Notes: a model not told the origin generated them from the letters alone. A stretch of 64,000 nucleotides of DNA from an uncultured Pseudomonadota bacterium (GCA_903838705.1 CAILZL010000018.1:124001-188000), one strand, 5' to 3'; positions 36,821 through 46,870 are shown, counted from the stretch's first letter. Numbers and translations: made by a program.

Positions 36821-37963
36821 GTGAAGAACAGTTTGTTGAAGGGAAGATTTGCATTGGCCAGTCTGATGGCCGTTCTGACGATTTTGAGTGCGTGCGGCAA
36901 GCAGGAACAGGCTGCCAGTACCAGCAATGGTGCTGGCAATAGCAGTCGATCCTCTTCGGTATCGAAGGGCAGCAACGGCAGTAATGCCAAGGGCGGCAAT
37001 CGAAGCTCCCCGGTTATTACAGCTACAGTGGCCTCCAGCGTATTAACAGATGAAACTGAAGCCCTCGGTACAGCCAAGTCCAACGAATCAGTCGATATCA
37101 CCGCAAAGGCTACCAACCGGGTAGTGGCCATTCGCTTCCGTGAAGGTGAGTTCGTCAAACCCGGCGAAGTGATTGTCGAGCTGGATGGAGTGGAGGCACG
37201 TGCCAATCTTGCTCAGGCGGAAGCTTCCTTGCGTGATGCGGAAAGTCAGTACAAACGCAGCCGGGAATTGTATGAGACCAAGGTGCTTTCCGAGTCTGAC
37301 CTGATTCAACTTGAAGCCAAGATGTTATCCAGCAAGGCACAGGTGGCAGCAGCCCAATCAAAGGTGAGTGATACGATAATTCGCGCCCCGTTTGCCGGAC
37401 GCATCGGCCTGCGTAACGTGAGTGTGGGCAGCCTGGTTACACCCGGGCAGATCATGACTACCCTGGACGACATCAGCACCATCAAACTGGATTTCACTGT
37501 TCCGGAAAGTTACATGGCAACGGTGAAGGAAGGGCAGCAGGTTGAAGCCAGAACCAGTGCTTATCTGAACAATGTTTTCCATGGTCGCGTCAGCAGCATT
37601 GCCACCCGTGTTGATCCGGTGAGCCGTTCGGTTGTTGTTCGTGCTCTGATCGAAAATCATGCGCAGCTACTGAAGCCCGGAATGTTCATGACCGTGCATC
37701 TGACACGTTCGCAAAACGATGTTCTGCTGATTCCCGAGCAGTCACTGCTGCCTGATGCTGACAAGCAATTCGTTTATGTCGTTAATAAAGGCGTGGCCAG
37801 CAAGACGACGATCCTTATCGGGCGCCGCAAACCAGGTCTGGTTGAGGTACGACAGGGATTGAAGGCCGGTGATGTGATTGTGGTTGAAGGCGGTGAGAAG
37901 CTGACTGACGGTGCCAAGGTCACAGTGACCAATGGTGAGCGGTCAGCGGAGTCGCAATCATGA
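36821..37963 (+). CDS. RND efflux periplasmic adaptor (membrane fusion protein)
   Basis: A lipoprotein adaptor of 380 residues. The signal ends ILSAC (Cys near residue 25). An unusual low-complexity Ser/Asn/Gly/Lys linker of about 35 residues (roughly 30-65) precedes the folded part. Then come the lipoyl half-motifs (RFREGEFVKPGEVIVELD and ...IRAPFAGRIGLRNVSVGSLV), an alpha-hairpin, and the beta-barrel/membrane-proximal domains. It links the inner-membrane pump encoded next to an outer-membrane channel, which is not encoded here. GTG start directly after the cysteine-synthase stop; ATGA overlap with the pump gene. Confidence 0.92.
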   Translation: MKNSLLKGRFALASLMAVLTILSACGKQEQAASTSNGAGNSSRSSSVSKGSNGSNAKGGNRSSPVITATVASSVLTDETEALGTAKSNESVDITAKATNRVVAIRFREGEFVKPGEVIVELDGVEARANLAQAEASLRDAESQYKRSRELYETKVLSESDLIQLEAKMLSSKAQVAAAQSKVSDTIIRAPFAGRIGLRNVSVGSLVTPGQIMTTLDDISTIKLDFTVPESYMATVKEGQQVEARTSAYLNNVFHGRVSSIATRVDPVSRSVVVRALIENHAQLLKPGMFMTVHLTRSQNDVLLIPEQSLLPDADKQFVYVVNKGVASKTTILIGRRKPGLVEVRQGLKAGDVIVVEGGEKLTDGAKVTVTNGERSAESQS

Positions 37964-40900
37964 TGATTTCCGACATTGCAGTGCGCCGGCCTGTGTTTGC
38001 TGCGGTGATCAGCCTGCTATTGACGGCATTGGGCTTGATGGCAGTTAATCGTCTGCCAATCCGTGAGTATCCCAACGTCGAGTCGCCACAGATCAGTGTC
38101 AGCATCAAATATCGAGGTGCATCCGCCGATGTGGTGGAAACCAAGATAACACGTGTTATTGAAAACCAGCTGGCAGGTATTGAAGGGCTGGATAAACTCC
38201 AATCTTCCAGTCAGGATGAGCAGTCGAGTATCAATCTGGAATTCACAGTGGGTACCGATATTGAGGCGGCGGCTAACGATGTAAGGGATCGTATTTCGCG
38301 GGTGCAGAGCAGTCTGCCAACAGAAGCAGATACACCGCAGATCAGCAAGGTGGATGTCCGTAACGATAGCGTGATCAGCCTCAGTCTCACCAGCAAGACG
38401 TTGAATACAGGTGAGCTTACAGACTATGCAACCCGCTACATTGTAGATCGTATTACGGTGGTGCCGGGCGTGGCGACGGTACAGATTTTTGGTGCCCAGA
38501 AATTTTCTATGCGCGTCTGGCTTGATCGACGTGCTCTGGCTGCCCGTCAGTTAACTGTACAGGATCTCGAAAACGCGCTTCTCAAGGAAAATGTTGAATT
38601 GCCTGCTGGACGTCTCGAATCCGCCCAGCGCGAATTCACCATACGGACCGACACCGGAATGCGTACTGAGGATGATTTCCGGCAACTGGTCGTTGCTCGC
38701 GGTGAAAATGGATATCTTGTGCGACTGGGTGAGGTTGCCACAATTGCAATCGGCCCAGAAGACTTGCGGACTATTTCCCGCCGCTCAGGTCAGCCGGATG
38801 TTGCATTGGCGGTAACTCCGACATCTACTGCAAATGTACTTGATGTGGCGACAGGTGTTCGCAAGGTGATGGCCAATATCCAGCAGGATCTGCCGGAGAA
38901 CATCCAGCTTAATGTCTCGACGGACAATTCGACTTATGTTTCAGATTCGATCCATGAAGTCCTTGTTACCCTGGCGATTGCGCTGGCGATGGTGCTCGTG
39001 GTGATCTACGCATTTCTCGGCAGTCTGCGCGCTACCCTGATCCCGGCGCTGACTATTCCAATATCAATTATTTCATCATGCATGATCATGGTGGCGCTGG
39101 GCTTTTCCATCAATGTGCTGACGTTGCTGGGTGCCGTTCTGGCCATTGGTCTGGTGGTGGATGATGCTATCGTTGTGCTTGAAAATATCGTGCGACGAAT
39201 GGAGCAGGGTGCGCCAGCCCTGATAGCAGCGATTGATGGCAGCAAGGAGATCGGTTTTGCCGTTATAGCAACAACACTGGCCCTGACTGCAGTATTTCTC
39301 CCAATTTCATACATCCCGGGGAATATTGGCCGACTTTTTGGTGAGTTTGGTATTTCAGTTGCGGCGGCTATCCTGTTTTCTGCACTGGTTGCACTGACGC
39401 TCACACCCATGCTGGCGTCAGTACTGTTTGCCAATGGAATCAAGCATAGCCGGATTACCCATGGAGTCGATCGAGCATTTGGCTGGCTGTCGAATGCTTA
39501 TCAGCAGAGTCTTTCGGTTGTTATCCGGCACGCATGGATGGTAGTGGTGGTTGCGCTTGGTGTGAGCGCGATAGGCTATGGTGTTTTCCGTACCTTGCAT
39601 AGTGAGTACACGCCCATCGATGATCGTGGTCAGGTAAATATCAGCATCATCCCTCCTGAGGGTGCCAGCATTCAATATATAGATCGTTACCTGCATGAAG
39701 TTGAATCGCTGGCAAACGAAGAGATCAGGCGTGGTACTGCAAGAAGCATGGTTGCACGGGCAGGTGTTGGTGGCATTACAAGTGGTGCCAGAGTGATTCT
39801 GCCGCTGGTTGACTGGAGCAAGCGTTCCGAGTCGGCCCAATCCATTGCTAGCCGTCTGCGCGGTAAACTCAGTTCGCTACCTGGCGTGCGCGTGAATGTT
39901 ATGACTCCTACTGGACTTGGGGGGCGTAGTTCCAGTCAGCCTGTCCAATTTGTACTGGGTGGACCTAGTTATGAAGAACTCGTCAAATGGCGTGATGTCG
40001 TTCTGGCTCGTGCCAGGGAGAATCCCGGCCTTATCAATCCGGACTCTGATTACGATGAGCGTAAACCACAGCTGAAAATTGAAACTGATAGAAGTCGTGC
40101 TGCTGATCTTGGGGTATCACTCGATACAGTAGGACGTACCCTCGAAACCATGCTGGGTGCTCGCCAGGTTACTACCTATGTGGATCGAGGCGAGGAGTAC
40201 AACGTGATGCTGCAGGCGCGCAGTGAAGATCGTGCTACACCCAGTGATCTGGATAACATTTATGTGCGTTCTGATAAAACTTCAACGCTCATTCCTCTTT
40301 CCAATCTAGTCGTGCTCAGAGAGGTTGCAGGACCCAGCCAGCTCAACCGGTTTGACCGGCAGCGTTCGATCATGATATCTGCAGGTCTTGCGGACGGCTA
40401 TTCACTCGGTGAAGCGCTCACTTTCCTCGAAAAGGTTGTGCGCAGTGATCTGCCTCCGGAGGCAAGTATTGGCTATGACGGGCAGTCACGTGAATTCAAG
40501 AAGTCCAGCGGTGCACTCTATTTCACTTTCCTGATAGCCGTCGGGATCATATTTCTGGTGCTGGCAGCGCAGTTTGAGAGTTTCCGCCATTCGGCCATTA
40601 TCATTACCACCGTGCCACTGGCTTTTACCGGTGCAGTGCTGGGGCTGTGGTGGCAAGGCAGTTCAATCAATGTCTTCAGTCAGATCGGTGCGGTGATGCT
40701 GATCGGTCTGGCAGCCAAGAACGGGATTCTGATTGTCGAATTTACAAATCAGCTGCGCGATCGTGGCGTTGAGTTTGTTGAAGCCATCATTCAGGGTGCG
40801 ACCGTGCGTCTGCGTCCCGTACTCATGACCAGTCTGTGCACTGTGTTCGGTGCCATACCCTTGTTGATGGCGACAGGTCCGGGTGCCGAAAGCCGCAAAC

Positions 40901-41091
40901 CGATCGGTGCGGTGATCGTGTTCGGTGTGCTGCTTTCACTGCTGCTTACACTGTATGTGGTTCCTGCTGTCTACATGCTGGTCGCGCGCAACACTCGTTC
41001 GCCTGAATATGTCGGCAATCTGATTACCAAATTGCGCTCCAGACTTGCAGTTAGTGCTGCGGCTGAGAAAACGGGTGAAACTGGAGTCTGA
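37960..41091 (+). CDS. RND-family multidrug efflux pump, inner-membrane subunit
   Basis: An AcrB-type (HAE-1 class) transporter of 1043 residues with twelve predicted membrane helices and two large periplasmic loops. TM4 carries the proton-relay pair in AIGLVVDDAIVVLENIVRRME (near 400). The N-terminal DIAVRRPVFAAVISLLL, the PVxSPQISV-like porter start and the C-terminal GLAAKNGILIVEF are typical. It exports hydrophobic or amphipathic compounds using the proton gradient. It overlaps the adaptor gene and is followed after 2 bases by a TMEM175-type gene. No outer-membrane factor gene is present. Confidence 0.94.
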   Translation: MMISDIAVRRPVFAAVISLLLTALGLMAVNRLPIREYPNVESPQISVSIKYRGASADVVETKITRVIENQLAGIEGLDKLQSSSQDEQSSINLEFTVGTDIEAAANDVRDRISRVQSSLPTEADTPQISKVDVRNDSVISLSLTSKTLNTGELTDYATRYIVDRITVVPGVATVQIFGAQKFSMRVWLDRRALAARQLTVQDLENALLKENVELPAGRLESAQREFTIRTDTGMRTEDDFRQLVVARGENGYLVRLGEVATIAIGPEDLRTISRRSGQPDVALAVTPTSTANVLDVATGVRKVMANIQQDLPENIQLNVSTDNSTYVSDSIHEVLVTLAIALAMVLVVIYAFLGSLRATLIPALTIPISIISSCMIMVALGFSINVLTLLGAVLAIGLVVDDAIVVLENIVRRMEQGAPALIAAIDGSKEIGFAVIATTLALTAVFLPISYIPGNIGRLFGEFGISVAAAILFSALVALTLTPMLASVLFANGIKHSRITHGVDRAFGWLSNAYQQSLSVVIRHAWMVVVVALGVSAIGYGVFRTLHSEYTPIDDRGQVNISIIPPEGASIQYIDRYLHEVESLANEEIRRGTARSMVARAGVGGITSGARVILPLVDWSKRSESAQSIASRLRGKLSSLPGVRVNVMTPTGLGGRSSSQPVQFVLGGPSYEELVKWRDVVLARARENPGLINPDSDYDERKPQLKIETDRSRAADLGVSLDTVGRTLETMLGARQVTTYVDRGEEYNVMLQARSEDRATPSDLDNIYVRSDKTSTLIPLSNLVVLREVAGPSQLNRFDRQRSIMISAGLADGYSLGEALTFLEKVVRSDLPPEASIGYDGQSREFKKSSGALYFTFLIAVGIIFLVLAAQFESFRHSAIIITTVPLAFTGAVLGLWWQGSSINVFSQIGAVMLIGLAAKNGILIVEFTNQLRDRGVEFVEAIIQGATVRLRPVLMTSLCTVFGAIPLLMATGPGAESRKPIGAVIVFGVLLSLLLTLYVVPAVYMLVARNTRSPEYVGNLITKLRSRLAVSAAAEKTGETGV

Positions 41092-41093
41092 GC

Positions 41094-41678
41094 ATGGGCA
41101 AGGGCAGGCTTGAAGCATTCAGTGATGGCGTATTTGCCATCATCATCACCATCATGGTGCTGGAGCTGAAAGTACCTCATGACCCTGGCATCAGTGCTTT
41201 GCGGGAATTGCTGCCGGTATTTCTAAGTTATATATTGAGTTTCGTCTTTGTAGGTATCTACTGGAACAATCATCACCACACGCTGCATGCGGTGAAAAAG
41301 GTGAATGGCCGGATTCTGTGGGCCAATCTGCACCTGCTGTTCTGGTTGTCACTGGTGCCCTTTGTGACCGGATGGATGGGCGAGAATCATTTTGCTGCCT
41401 TGCCTGTTGCCTGTTACGGCATCGTGTTGCTGGGCTCGGCCATTGCATACACGATTCTGACGCGAACCCTGATCAGTCTGCACGGTACTCATTCGACGCT
41501 TGCACAGGCACTGGGTAGTGATGTCAAAGGCAAGCTGTCCCTGGCCTGTTATGTGGCTGCAGTGCCGCTGTCGTTCCTCAGCGTATGGCTGGCATGCGCA
41601 CTGTTTGTCACCGTTGCCCTGATCTGGCTGGTGCCTGATCTGCGTATTGAGCGGGTATTGAACAACGCTCAGGAGTGA
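41094..41678 (+). CDS. TMEM175-family membrane protein (DUF1211)
   Basis: A 194-residue membrane protein with about five or six helices. It opens with the RLEAFSDGVFAIIITIMVLELKVP signature of the TMEM175 family, whose FSDG motif is characteristic; bacterial members form tetrameric potassium-permeable channels. NHHHTLHAVKKVNGRILWANLHLLFWLSLVPF is the second conserved block. It begins 2 bases after the RND pump stop and is very likely translated from the same mRNA, an unusual partner for an efflux pump. Ion selectivity cannot be stated from sequence. Confidence 0.9.
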   Translation: MGKGRLEAFSDGVFAIIITIMVLELKVPHDPGISALRELLPVFLSYILSFVFVGIYWNNHHHTLHAVKKVNGRILWANLHLLFWLSLVPFVTGWMGENHFAALPVACYGIVLLGSAIAYTILTRTLISLHGTHSTLAQALGSDVKGKLSLACYVAAVPLSFLSVWLACALFVTVALIWLVPDLRIERVLNNAQE

Positions 41679-41716
41679 TGCTGAATCCGCGAGGCGATCT
41701 GTTGTCTTAGCGGGTG

Positions 41717-42262
41717 TCACCACATCAGGTCATCGGGTACGGCAAAATCCTTGTATGGATCATCGTCAGAAGCGGGCACCTCAGCAGGTGCTTGGGCATG
41801 AAGGTCAACAACTGATTCTGCATCCCTTTCGCGTACTCGTTCGGCAATGGCGGGTAGCACCGGTGCATAAAATTTGCCGTAGCGGACAATGATAGCTTCA
41901 CCCTTGGTGATGCGTTCACGCAATGCAGCGTCTACAGCAATGCGGTGAATCTTGTTCAGATGCACAAAGTTGAAGTAGTCATCGCTTTCCACGCGTGGAA
42001 TACGGTTCTGCTCAACCAGCTGCCAGATCTGTGTCATACACGCCTTCCGTTCAGCCTTTTCCTGACGCTGGCGATTCAGTTCCTGGTCACGTGCGGCTTT
42101 TTCAGCCTGTGCTTTCTGAAAGGCAATCTGCTGTTCTGACTTTGCCTCAGGATTGAATTTTCCGGGTGGGCGCTTCTGCTGGGTCTGCTGCTGGGCTTTC
42201 TTGACCTGCTTGGTCGTGACCAGGCCCGCCTGCAGCAATTGTTCGCGTAATGACAGACTCAT
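41717..42262 (-). CDS. DUF2058 protein (YaiL-like)
   Basis: A 181-residue cytoplasmic protein. It begins SLREQLLQAGLVTTKQVKKAQQQTQQK, matching the DUF2058 N-terminus, and continues with a long Gln/Lys/Glu/Arg-rich helical region (30-75), likely coiled and basic. The conserved C-terminal part contains YNFVHLNKIHRI-like and IVRYGKFYAPVLPA. Length matches E. coli YaiL. The family is annotated as nucleic-acid associated, without a firm function. Confidence 0.88.
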   Translation of the reverse strand: MSLSLREQLLQAGLVTTKQVKKAQQQTQQKRPPGKFNPEAKSEQQIAFQKAQAEKAARDQELNRQRQEKAERKACMTQIWQLVEQNRIPRVESDDYFNFVHLNKIHRIAVDAALRERITKGEAIIVRYGKFYAPVLPAIAERVRERDAESVVDLHAQAPAEVPASDDDPYKDFAVPDDLMW

Positions 42263-42374
42263 TACTCCACCTCATCTCGGAATAGACAGGGGCGCCATCT
42301 TACGCAGCCGGGCTGTGCTTTTCACGTCTTGAATGTCTGGCCTGATTCAGGTCAGCGGCAGCCGGCAGGGGAGA

Positions 42375-43007
42375 TCATCGTCGCAAGGAACAGGCTTCCT
42401 GAGCCAGAGCAGTGATGCCCTGCCAGTCACCCTTGTCCAGCAATTTGGCGGGTGCTACCCAGGAGCCACCTACACAGAGCACATTGGACAACGCCAGAAA
42501 GTCCGGCGCAGTTTCACGTGTAATTCCACCGGTTGGACAGAAGACAACATCACTGAATGGTGATGCCAGTGCTTTCAGCATGCCGATGCCGCCAGCCTGC
42601 ATGGCCGGGAAAAGTTTCAATGCAGTAAAGCCTTGCAGTCGTGCAGCGATAAGTTCAGTCGGAGTCATGATTCCGGGCAACAGCGGAAAGCTGACCGTGT
42701 GTGCAGCCGCTGCCAGTTCTGGCGTCAGTCCGGGTGAGACACCGAACTGTGCACCCGCCTGTGCCGCATCCGTGAAGTCGGCAGGCCGGGTCAATGTCCC
42801 CACACCGACAATGGCGTCCGGCACGGCTTTGCGCATGGCTTCGACCGCAGCCAGCGCTACCGGTGTGCGCATGGTCACTTCCAGCACCTTCAGGCCGCCG
42901 GCACATAATGCCTGTGCAAGTGGGACGGCATGTTCCAGTTTATCGATGATCAGCACGGGGATAACCGGTGCCATTTTCATGATGTCGCGAATGTTCATTG
43001 TGCTCAT
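42375..43007 (-). CDS. eda: KDPG aldolase (2-dehydro-3-deoxy-6-phosphogluconate aldolase) Eda
   Basis: A class I aldolase of 210 residues that splits KDPG to pyruvate and glyceraldehyde-3-phosphate, the last step of the Entner-Doudoroff route. The Schiff-base lysine is K131 in TALKLFPA; the catalytic Glu is E43 in VLEVTMRTP; the phosphate loop is CPTGGIT near 165. I use ATG 43007. A TTG at 43028 would add seven residues without a ribosome site. It is encoded 26 bases after edd on the same strand. Confidence 0.95.
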   Translation of the reverse strand: MSTMNIRDIMKMAPVIPVLIIDKLEHAVPLAQALCAGGLKVLEVTMRTPVALAAVEAMRKAVPDAIVGVGTLTRPADFTDAAQAGAQFGVSPGLTPELAAAAHTVSFPLLPGIMTPTELIAARLQGFTALKLFPAMQAGGIGMLKALASPFSDVVFCPTGGITRETAPDFLALSNVLCVGGSWVAPAKLLDKGDWQGITALAQEACSLRR

Positions 43008-43033
43008 GGTGTTGCTATGTTGCTGCAATGTAA

Positions 43034-44869
43034 TCAGATCGAGAAAGAACTGGCACCGGCTTCCGCATCACTGGCCACACCGCGAAAGCTGCTGAACAAT
43101 TCACGTCCCATGCCGCAGACATTGTGTGACATATCCGGTGTGGTTGCCTGTCTGGCATTCCATTCTTCATGCGGGACACGTGCCTCGAGAATGCCACGGT
43201 TACTGTCCAGATGAATGAGGTCACCATCACGCACCAGTCGTAAGGGGCCGTTATTCAGGCATTCCGGGGTGACGTGAATGGCAGCTGGTACTGTGCCCGA
43301 CGCGCCTGACATACGCCCATCGGTAACCAGCGCAACATGAAAGCCATTGCTCTGCAATGAAGTCAGTGCGGGCGTGAGTTGATGTAGCTCAGGCATGCCA
43401 TTGGCGCGTGGCCCCTGATAGCGAACGACTGCGACAAAGTCGCGTGCCAGCCGGCCTTCCTTGAAGGCTCTGACCACATCAAGCTGATCATCGAACACCA
43501 GCGCAGGTGCGGTGACAACACGATGTTCCGGTTGCACGGCTGAGGTCTTGATGACTGCGCGGCCCAGATTGCCCTGCAGCAGTTTCAAACCACCATCGCT
43601 GCTGAACGGGTTGCTGGCGGGACGTAATACGCTGTTATCGCCGGTGCTATCCGGTGCGTTGCGCCAGATCAGTCCATTGTCGCTGAGAAATGGTTCCTGT
43701 GCATAGTGATGCAGTCCTTTGCCCATTACAGTATTCACATCCGCATGCAGCAGACCGGCTTGAAGTAATTCACGAATCAGAAAGCCCATGCCACCCGCTG
43801 CGTGAAAATGATTTACATCGGCGCTGCCGTTGGGATAAACACGCGCAAGCAGTGGAACTATTTCAGACAACTCGCTGAAATCGTCCCAGTTGATCAGAAT
43901 GCCGGCTGCCTTTGCCATCGCCACCAGATGCAGTGTGTGATTGGTTGAGCCACCGGTGGCAAGCAGGCCCACAATGGCATTAACGATGGCGCGTTCATCA
44001 ATGATCTCTGCCATGGGCAGGTACTCATTGCCCAGCGCGGTCATCTGCGCGACCCGCTTTGCGGCTGCACTGGTCAGGGCATCGCGCAATGGCGTGTTTG
44101 GCGGAATGAATGCGCTGCCCGGCAAATGCAGTCCCATGACCTCCATCAGCATCTGATTGCTGTTGGCAGTGCCATAAAACGTACAGGTACCTTCACTGTG
44201 ATAACTCTGCGCTTCTGACTCCAGCAATGCGTCACGGCCTACCTTGCCTTCGGCATAAAGCTGCCTGATTTTTGCTTTCTCCTTATTGGGCAGTCCAGAA
44301 GTCATGGGGCCGCCGGGTACAAAAAGTGTGGGCAGGTGACCGAAAGAAAGCGCGCCGATAAACAGACCCGGTACGATCTTGTCGCATACGCCGAGGCACA
44401 ACGTTGCATCAAACATGTTGTGTGAAAGTGCAATCGCCGTACTCATGGCAATGACATCACGGCTGAACAGCGACAGTTCCATGCCCGGCTGACCCTGTGT
44501 TACGCCATCACACATCGCCGGCACGCCGCCTGCAAATTGCGCCACCGCGCCGGCTTCACGAGCTGCCAGCTTGATGAGTTGCGGATAGCGTTCCAGCGGC
44601 CGATGTGCAGAAAGCATGTCGTTATAGGCTGAAACGATGGCGATATTGGGCCAGCGTCCGGATTTCAGCTGTTGTTTGTCGCCTGCATCCGCAGCAGCAA
44701 AGCCATGTGCAAGATTGGTACAGGCAAGCTGTGCACGTGATGGACCTTGTGCGCGGGCTGCATGCATGCGCTCCAGATAAGCCCGGCGGGTCGGCTTGCT
44801 GCGTGCAGCGATGCGTGCAGTCACATCAGCAAGGCGGGTATGCAAGGTGGCGTTCATGCTGACAGTCAC
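43034..44869 (-). CDS. edd: Phosphogluconate dehydratase Edd
   Basis: An IlvD/Edd-family Fe-S dehydratase of 611 residues that converts 6-phosphogluconate to KDPG. The cysteines of [19 protein letters not shown] near 125 and [11 protein letters not shown] near 167 are in family positions, and the C-terminal [22 protein letters not shown] is intact. The GTG start at 44869 follows GAGG by five bases, whereas the internal ATG at 44857 has no ribosome site, so I chose GTG. It is the first gene of the edd-eda operon and is divergent from pgl-glk across 237 bases. Confidence 0.95.
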   Translation of the reverse strand: MTVSMNATLHTRLADVTARIAARSKPTRRAYLERMHAARAQGPSRAQLACTNLAHGFAAADAGDKQQLKSGRWPNIAIVSAYNDMLSAHRPLERYPQLIKLAAREAGAVAQFAGGVPAMCDGVTQGQPGMELSLFSRDVIAMSTAIALSHNMFDATLCLGVCDKIVPGLFIGALSFGHLPTLFVPGGPMTSGLPNKEKAKIRQLYAEGKVGRDALLESEAQSYHSEGTCTFYGTANSNQMLMEVMGLHLPGSAFIPPNTPLRDALTSAAAKRVAQMTALGNEYLPMAEIIDERAIVNAIVGLLATGGSTNHTLHLVAMAKAAGILINWDDFSELSEIVPLLARVYPNGSADVNHFHAAGGMGFLIRELLQAGLLHADVNTVMGKGLHHYAQEPFLSDNGLIWRNAPDSTGDNSVLRPASNPFSSDGGLKLLQGNLGRAVIKTSAVQPEHRVVTAPALVFDDQLDVVRAFKEGRLARDFVAVVRYQGPRANGMPELHQLTPALTSLQSNGFHVALVTDGRMSGASGTVPAAIHVTPECLNNGPLRLVRDGDLIHLDSNRGILEARVPHEEWNARQATTPDMSHNVCGMGRELFSSFRGVASDAEAGASSFSI

Positions 44870-45106
44870 GGGAGCCTCAAGGGGTGGTCAGGTAAGGGCA
44901 GGTAGACGCACTGACATTGTAGTGCCGTATTCGTGCAGATAGCCAAGTACATTTATATAGACCCGACAGAGTTTCAATATATGCACTCAGACAGTACATC
45001 ATGCGCAGCGTATGCGCTGTAATAGCGCCGGTTGACAGGCTGAATCTGTGGATCAATCAGCGTAAGATGATTCAGGTTCCGATTGAACCCTTAATGAGTT
45101 CTGGTC

Positions 45107-45808
45107 ATGCACCATTCATACGAACACCGATTTCCCGATGCGCGTGCTCTGGCACGTGCTCTGGCTGATGAAATTCAGGTGGAGTTGCAGGAAGCCATCG
45201 CGGCGCGAGGACAGGCCAGTCTTGTTGTGTCGGGTGGACGTACACCGGTGGTGCTGTTCAACCAGCTGGCTACAGAAAAGTTGGCCTGGGATAAAGTGAC
45301 TGTCAGTCTGGCCGATGAGCGCTGGGTGGGTGTCAACGAACCAGATAGTAATGAACGGCTGATTCGCGCTGAACTGCTGCGCGAACACGCTGCTCATGCC
45401 CATTTTATTGGCCTGAAGAACGCGGCCACCACGCCCGAAGCTGGACTCGACTGGAGCTGGCGTTCTCTTGCTCGCATCAGGCGTCCCTTTGATGTGGTGT
45501 TACTGGGTATGGGAGAGGATGGGCATACTGCTTCCCTGTTTCCGGATTCACCGCAACTTGCAGCGGCATTGAACAGTTCCTTGCCACCTGCATGCGTGGC
45601 CATGCAGGCGCCTGTCGCGCCTCATGAGCGCATCAGCCTGAATCTGAATGCATTGCTGGATACGCGCCGGATCATTCTGCACATTCAGGGCGAATCAAAG
45701 TGGGCAGTCTATCAAGCGGCTATTTCACATGGGCCGGTTGAGCAGCTGCCGATTCGCGCCATCCTGCATCAGCACACGGTGCCGGTTGAAGTATTCTGGT
45801 CGCCATGA
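45107..45808 (+). CDS. pgl: 6-phosphogluconolactonase Pgl
   Basis: A DevB-type lactonase of 233 residues that hydrolyses 6-phosphogluconolactone to 6-phosphogluconate. Motifs are VVSGGRTPVVLFNQL near 41, DERWVGVNEPDSNERL near 70 and LLGMGEDGHTASLFPDS near 132-148, all typical. It feeds Edd, which is encoded on the other side of the shared promoter region. It overlaps glk by four bases (ATGA). The usual partner zwf is not in the window. Confidence 0.94.
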   Translation: MHHSYEHRFPDARALARALADEIQVELQEAIAARGQASLVVSGGRTPVVLFNQLATEKLAWDKVTVSLADERWVGVNEPDSNERLIRAELLREHAAHAHFIGLKNAATTPEAGLDWSWRSLARIRRPFDVVLLGMGEDGHTASLFPDSPQLAAALNSSLPPACVAMQAPVAPHERISLNLNALLDTRRIILHIQGESKWAVYQAAISHGPVEQLPIRAILHQHTVPVEVFWSP

Positions 45809-46782
45809 ATAACGCTCCCTGCCTGCTTGCGGATATCGGCGGCACGCATGCACGCTTTGCATTGACTAACGGCGCGTCAGTGCGTGATGTGCTGCAATTG
45901 CAATGTGCTGATTTTCCATCCATCGAACTGGCGGTGGACCATTATTTACGTACAGTGGGTGAATCACATCCGATACAGCAGGCGTCATTTGCCATTGCTG
46001 CACCTCTCTCCGGTGATCAGGTCAGCATGACGAATCACAGCTGGCGATTCAGCATCAGTGCACTTCGACAGGCGCTGTCATTGCAGCGGCTGATCATGCT
46101 CAATGACTTCACCGCGCTGGCTATGGCGATTCGTCATCTGCCCCAGCATGAATTACTGCAAGTCGGTGGAGTGTCGAATACCAGTAATGCGCCCATTGCA
46201 TTGCTGGGTGCCGGCACGGGTCTGGGTGTATCCGGCTTGATTCCATCCGGCAAGGACTGGTTGCCTTTGCAGGGTGAAGGCGGGCATGTCAGCCTGGCGC
46301 CGGCAACCGCGCGTGAAGTGGCGGTACTGGAAACACTCTGGCAACGCTTTGAGCACGTTTCTGCCGAACGGGTTTTGTCGGGGCCGGGACTGGTGAATCT
46401 GTATGCCGCGGTATGTGAACTTGAGGGTGTTCCTGTAAAACCCTATGAGGCCGCAGATATCAGCGACCAAGGCATGAAAGGCAGTTGCCGCATCTGTGCC
46501 GAGACCCTTCAGCTGTTCTGTGCCCTGCTCGGCAGCGTGGCGGGCAATCTGGTGCTGACGCTGGGTGCCACGCAGGCGCTGTACATTGGTGGTGGCATAG
46601 TGCCGCGACTGGGCGAGCATTTTGCGCGTTCGGATTTCCGTCAGCGCTTTGAAGGCAAGGGCCGTTATGTGAATTATCTCAAACCCGTGCCGGTGTATGT
46701 CATCAATAGTGCGCAACCGGCATTTGTCGGTCTGGTGCAATCGTTCAGTGCGCCGGGACCGAGGATTGAAGTCAGGGCTTGA
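45805..46782 (+). CDS. glk: Glucokinase Glk
   Basis: A bacterial-type glucokinase of 325 residues that phosphorylates glucose with ATP. The N-terminal phosphate-binding motif LLADIGGTHARFAL is at 7-20. MLNDFTALAMAI lies near 98, LGAGTGLGVSGLI near 135 and GEGGHVSLAP near 156; a C-terminal GATQALYIGGGIVPRL completes the fold. Together with pgl, edd and eda it covers glucose entry into the Entner-Doudoroff pathway except for the zwf step. It starts inside the pgl stop and is followed by a strong hairpin. Confidence 0.94.
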   Translation: MNNAPCLLADIGGTHARFALTNGASVRDVLQLQCADFPSIELAVDHYLRTVGESHPIQQASFAIAAPLSGDQVSMTNHSWRFSISALRQALSLQRLIMLNDFTALAMAIRHLPQHELLQVGGVSNTSNAPIALLGAGTGLGVSGLIPSGKDWLPLQGEGGHVSLAPATAREVAVLETLWQRFEHVSAERVLSGPGLVNLYAAVCELEGVPVKPYEAADISDQGMKGSCRICAETLQLFCALLGSVAGNLVLTLGATQALYIGGGIVPRLGEHFARSDFRQRFEGKGRYVNYLKPVPVYVINSAQPAFVGLVQSFSAPGPRIEVRA

Positions 46783-46788
46783 TAACAG

Positions 46789-46819
46789 CCATTACCGCTA
46801 CAGGCAGTAGCGGTAATGG
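46789..46819. terminator. Strong hairpin between glk and ppa, possible bidirectional terminator
   Basis: A perfect 13-bp stem (46789-46801 with 46807-46819) with a 5-base AGGCA loop lies between the convergent 3' ends of glk and ppa. Neither side has a clear T-run, so termination by the intrinsic mechanism is not certain. It may instead protect mRNA 3' ends. Confidence 0.55.
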
Positions 46820-46870
46820 GAGTTCGGATTAAATTTGGTTACCAGGTGTATGGCGTCAGTGCCGACCGGG

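Noticed and set aside
42412..43095. Long forward ORF of 227 codons opposite eda
   Set aside because: It is the antisense shadow of a clear KDPG aldolase with intact catalytic residues; the shadow protein is Ser/Ala/Pro-rich without a family.
44870..45106. HexR-like half-site TGTAGT in the edd/pgl intergenic region
   Set aside because: Only one half (near 44918) resembles the site; no matching second half, so not enough to call an operator.
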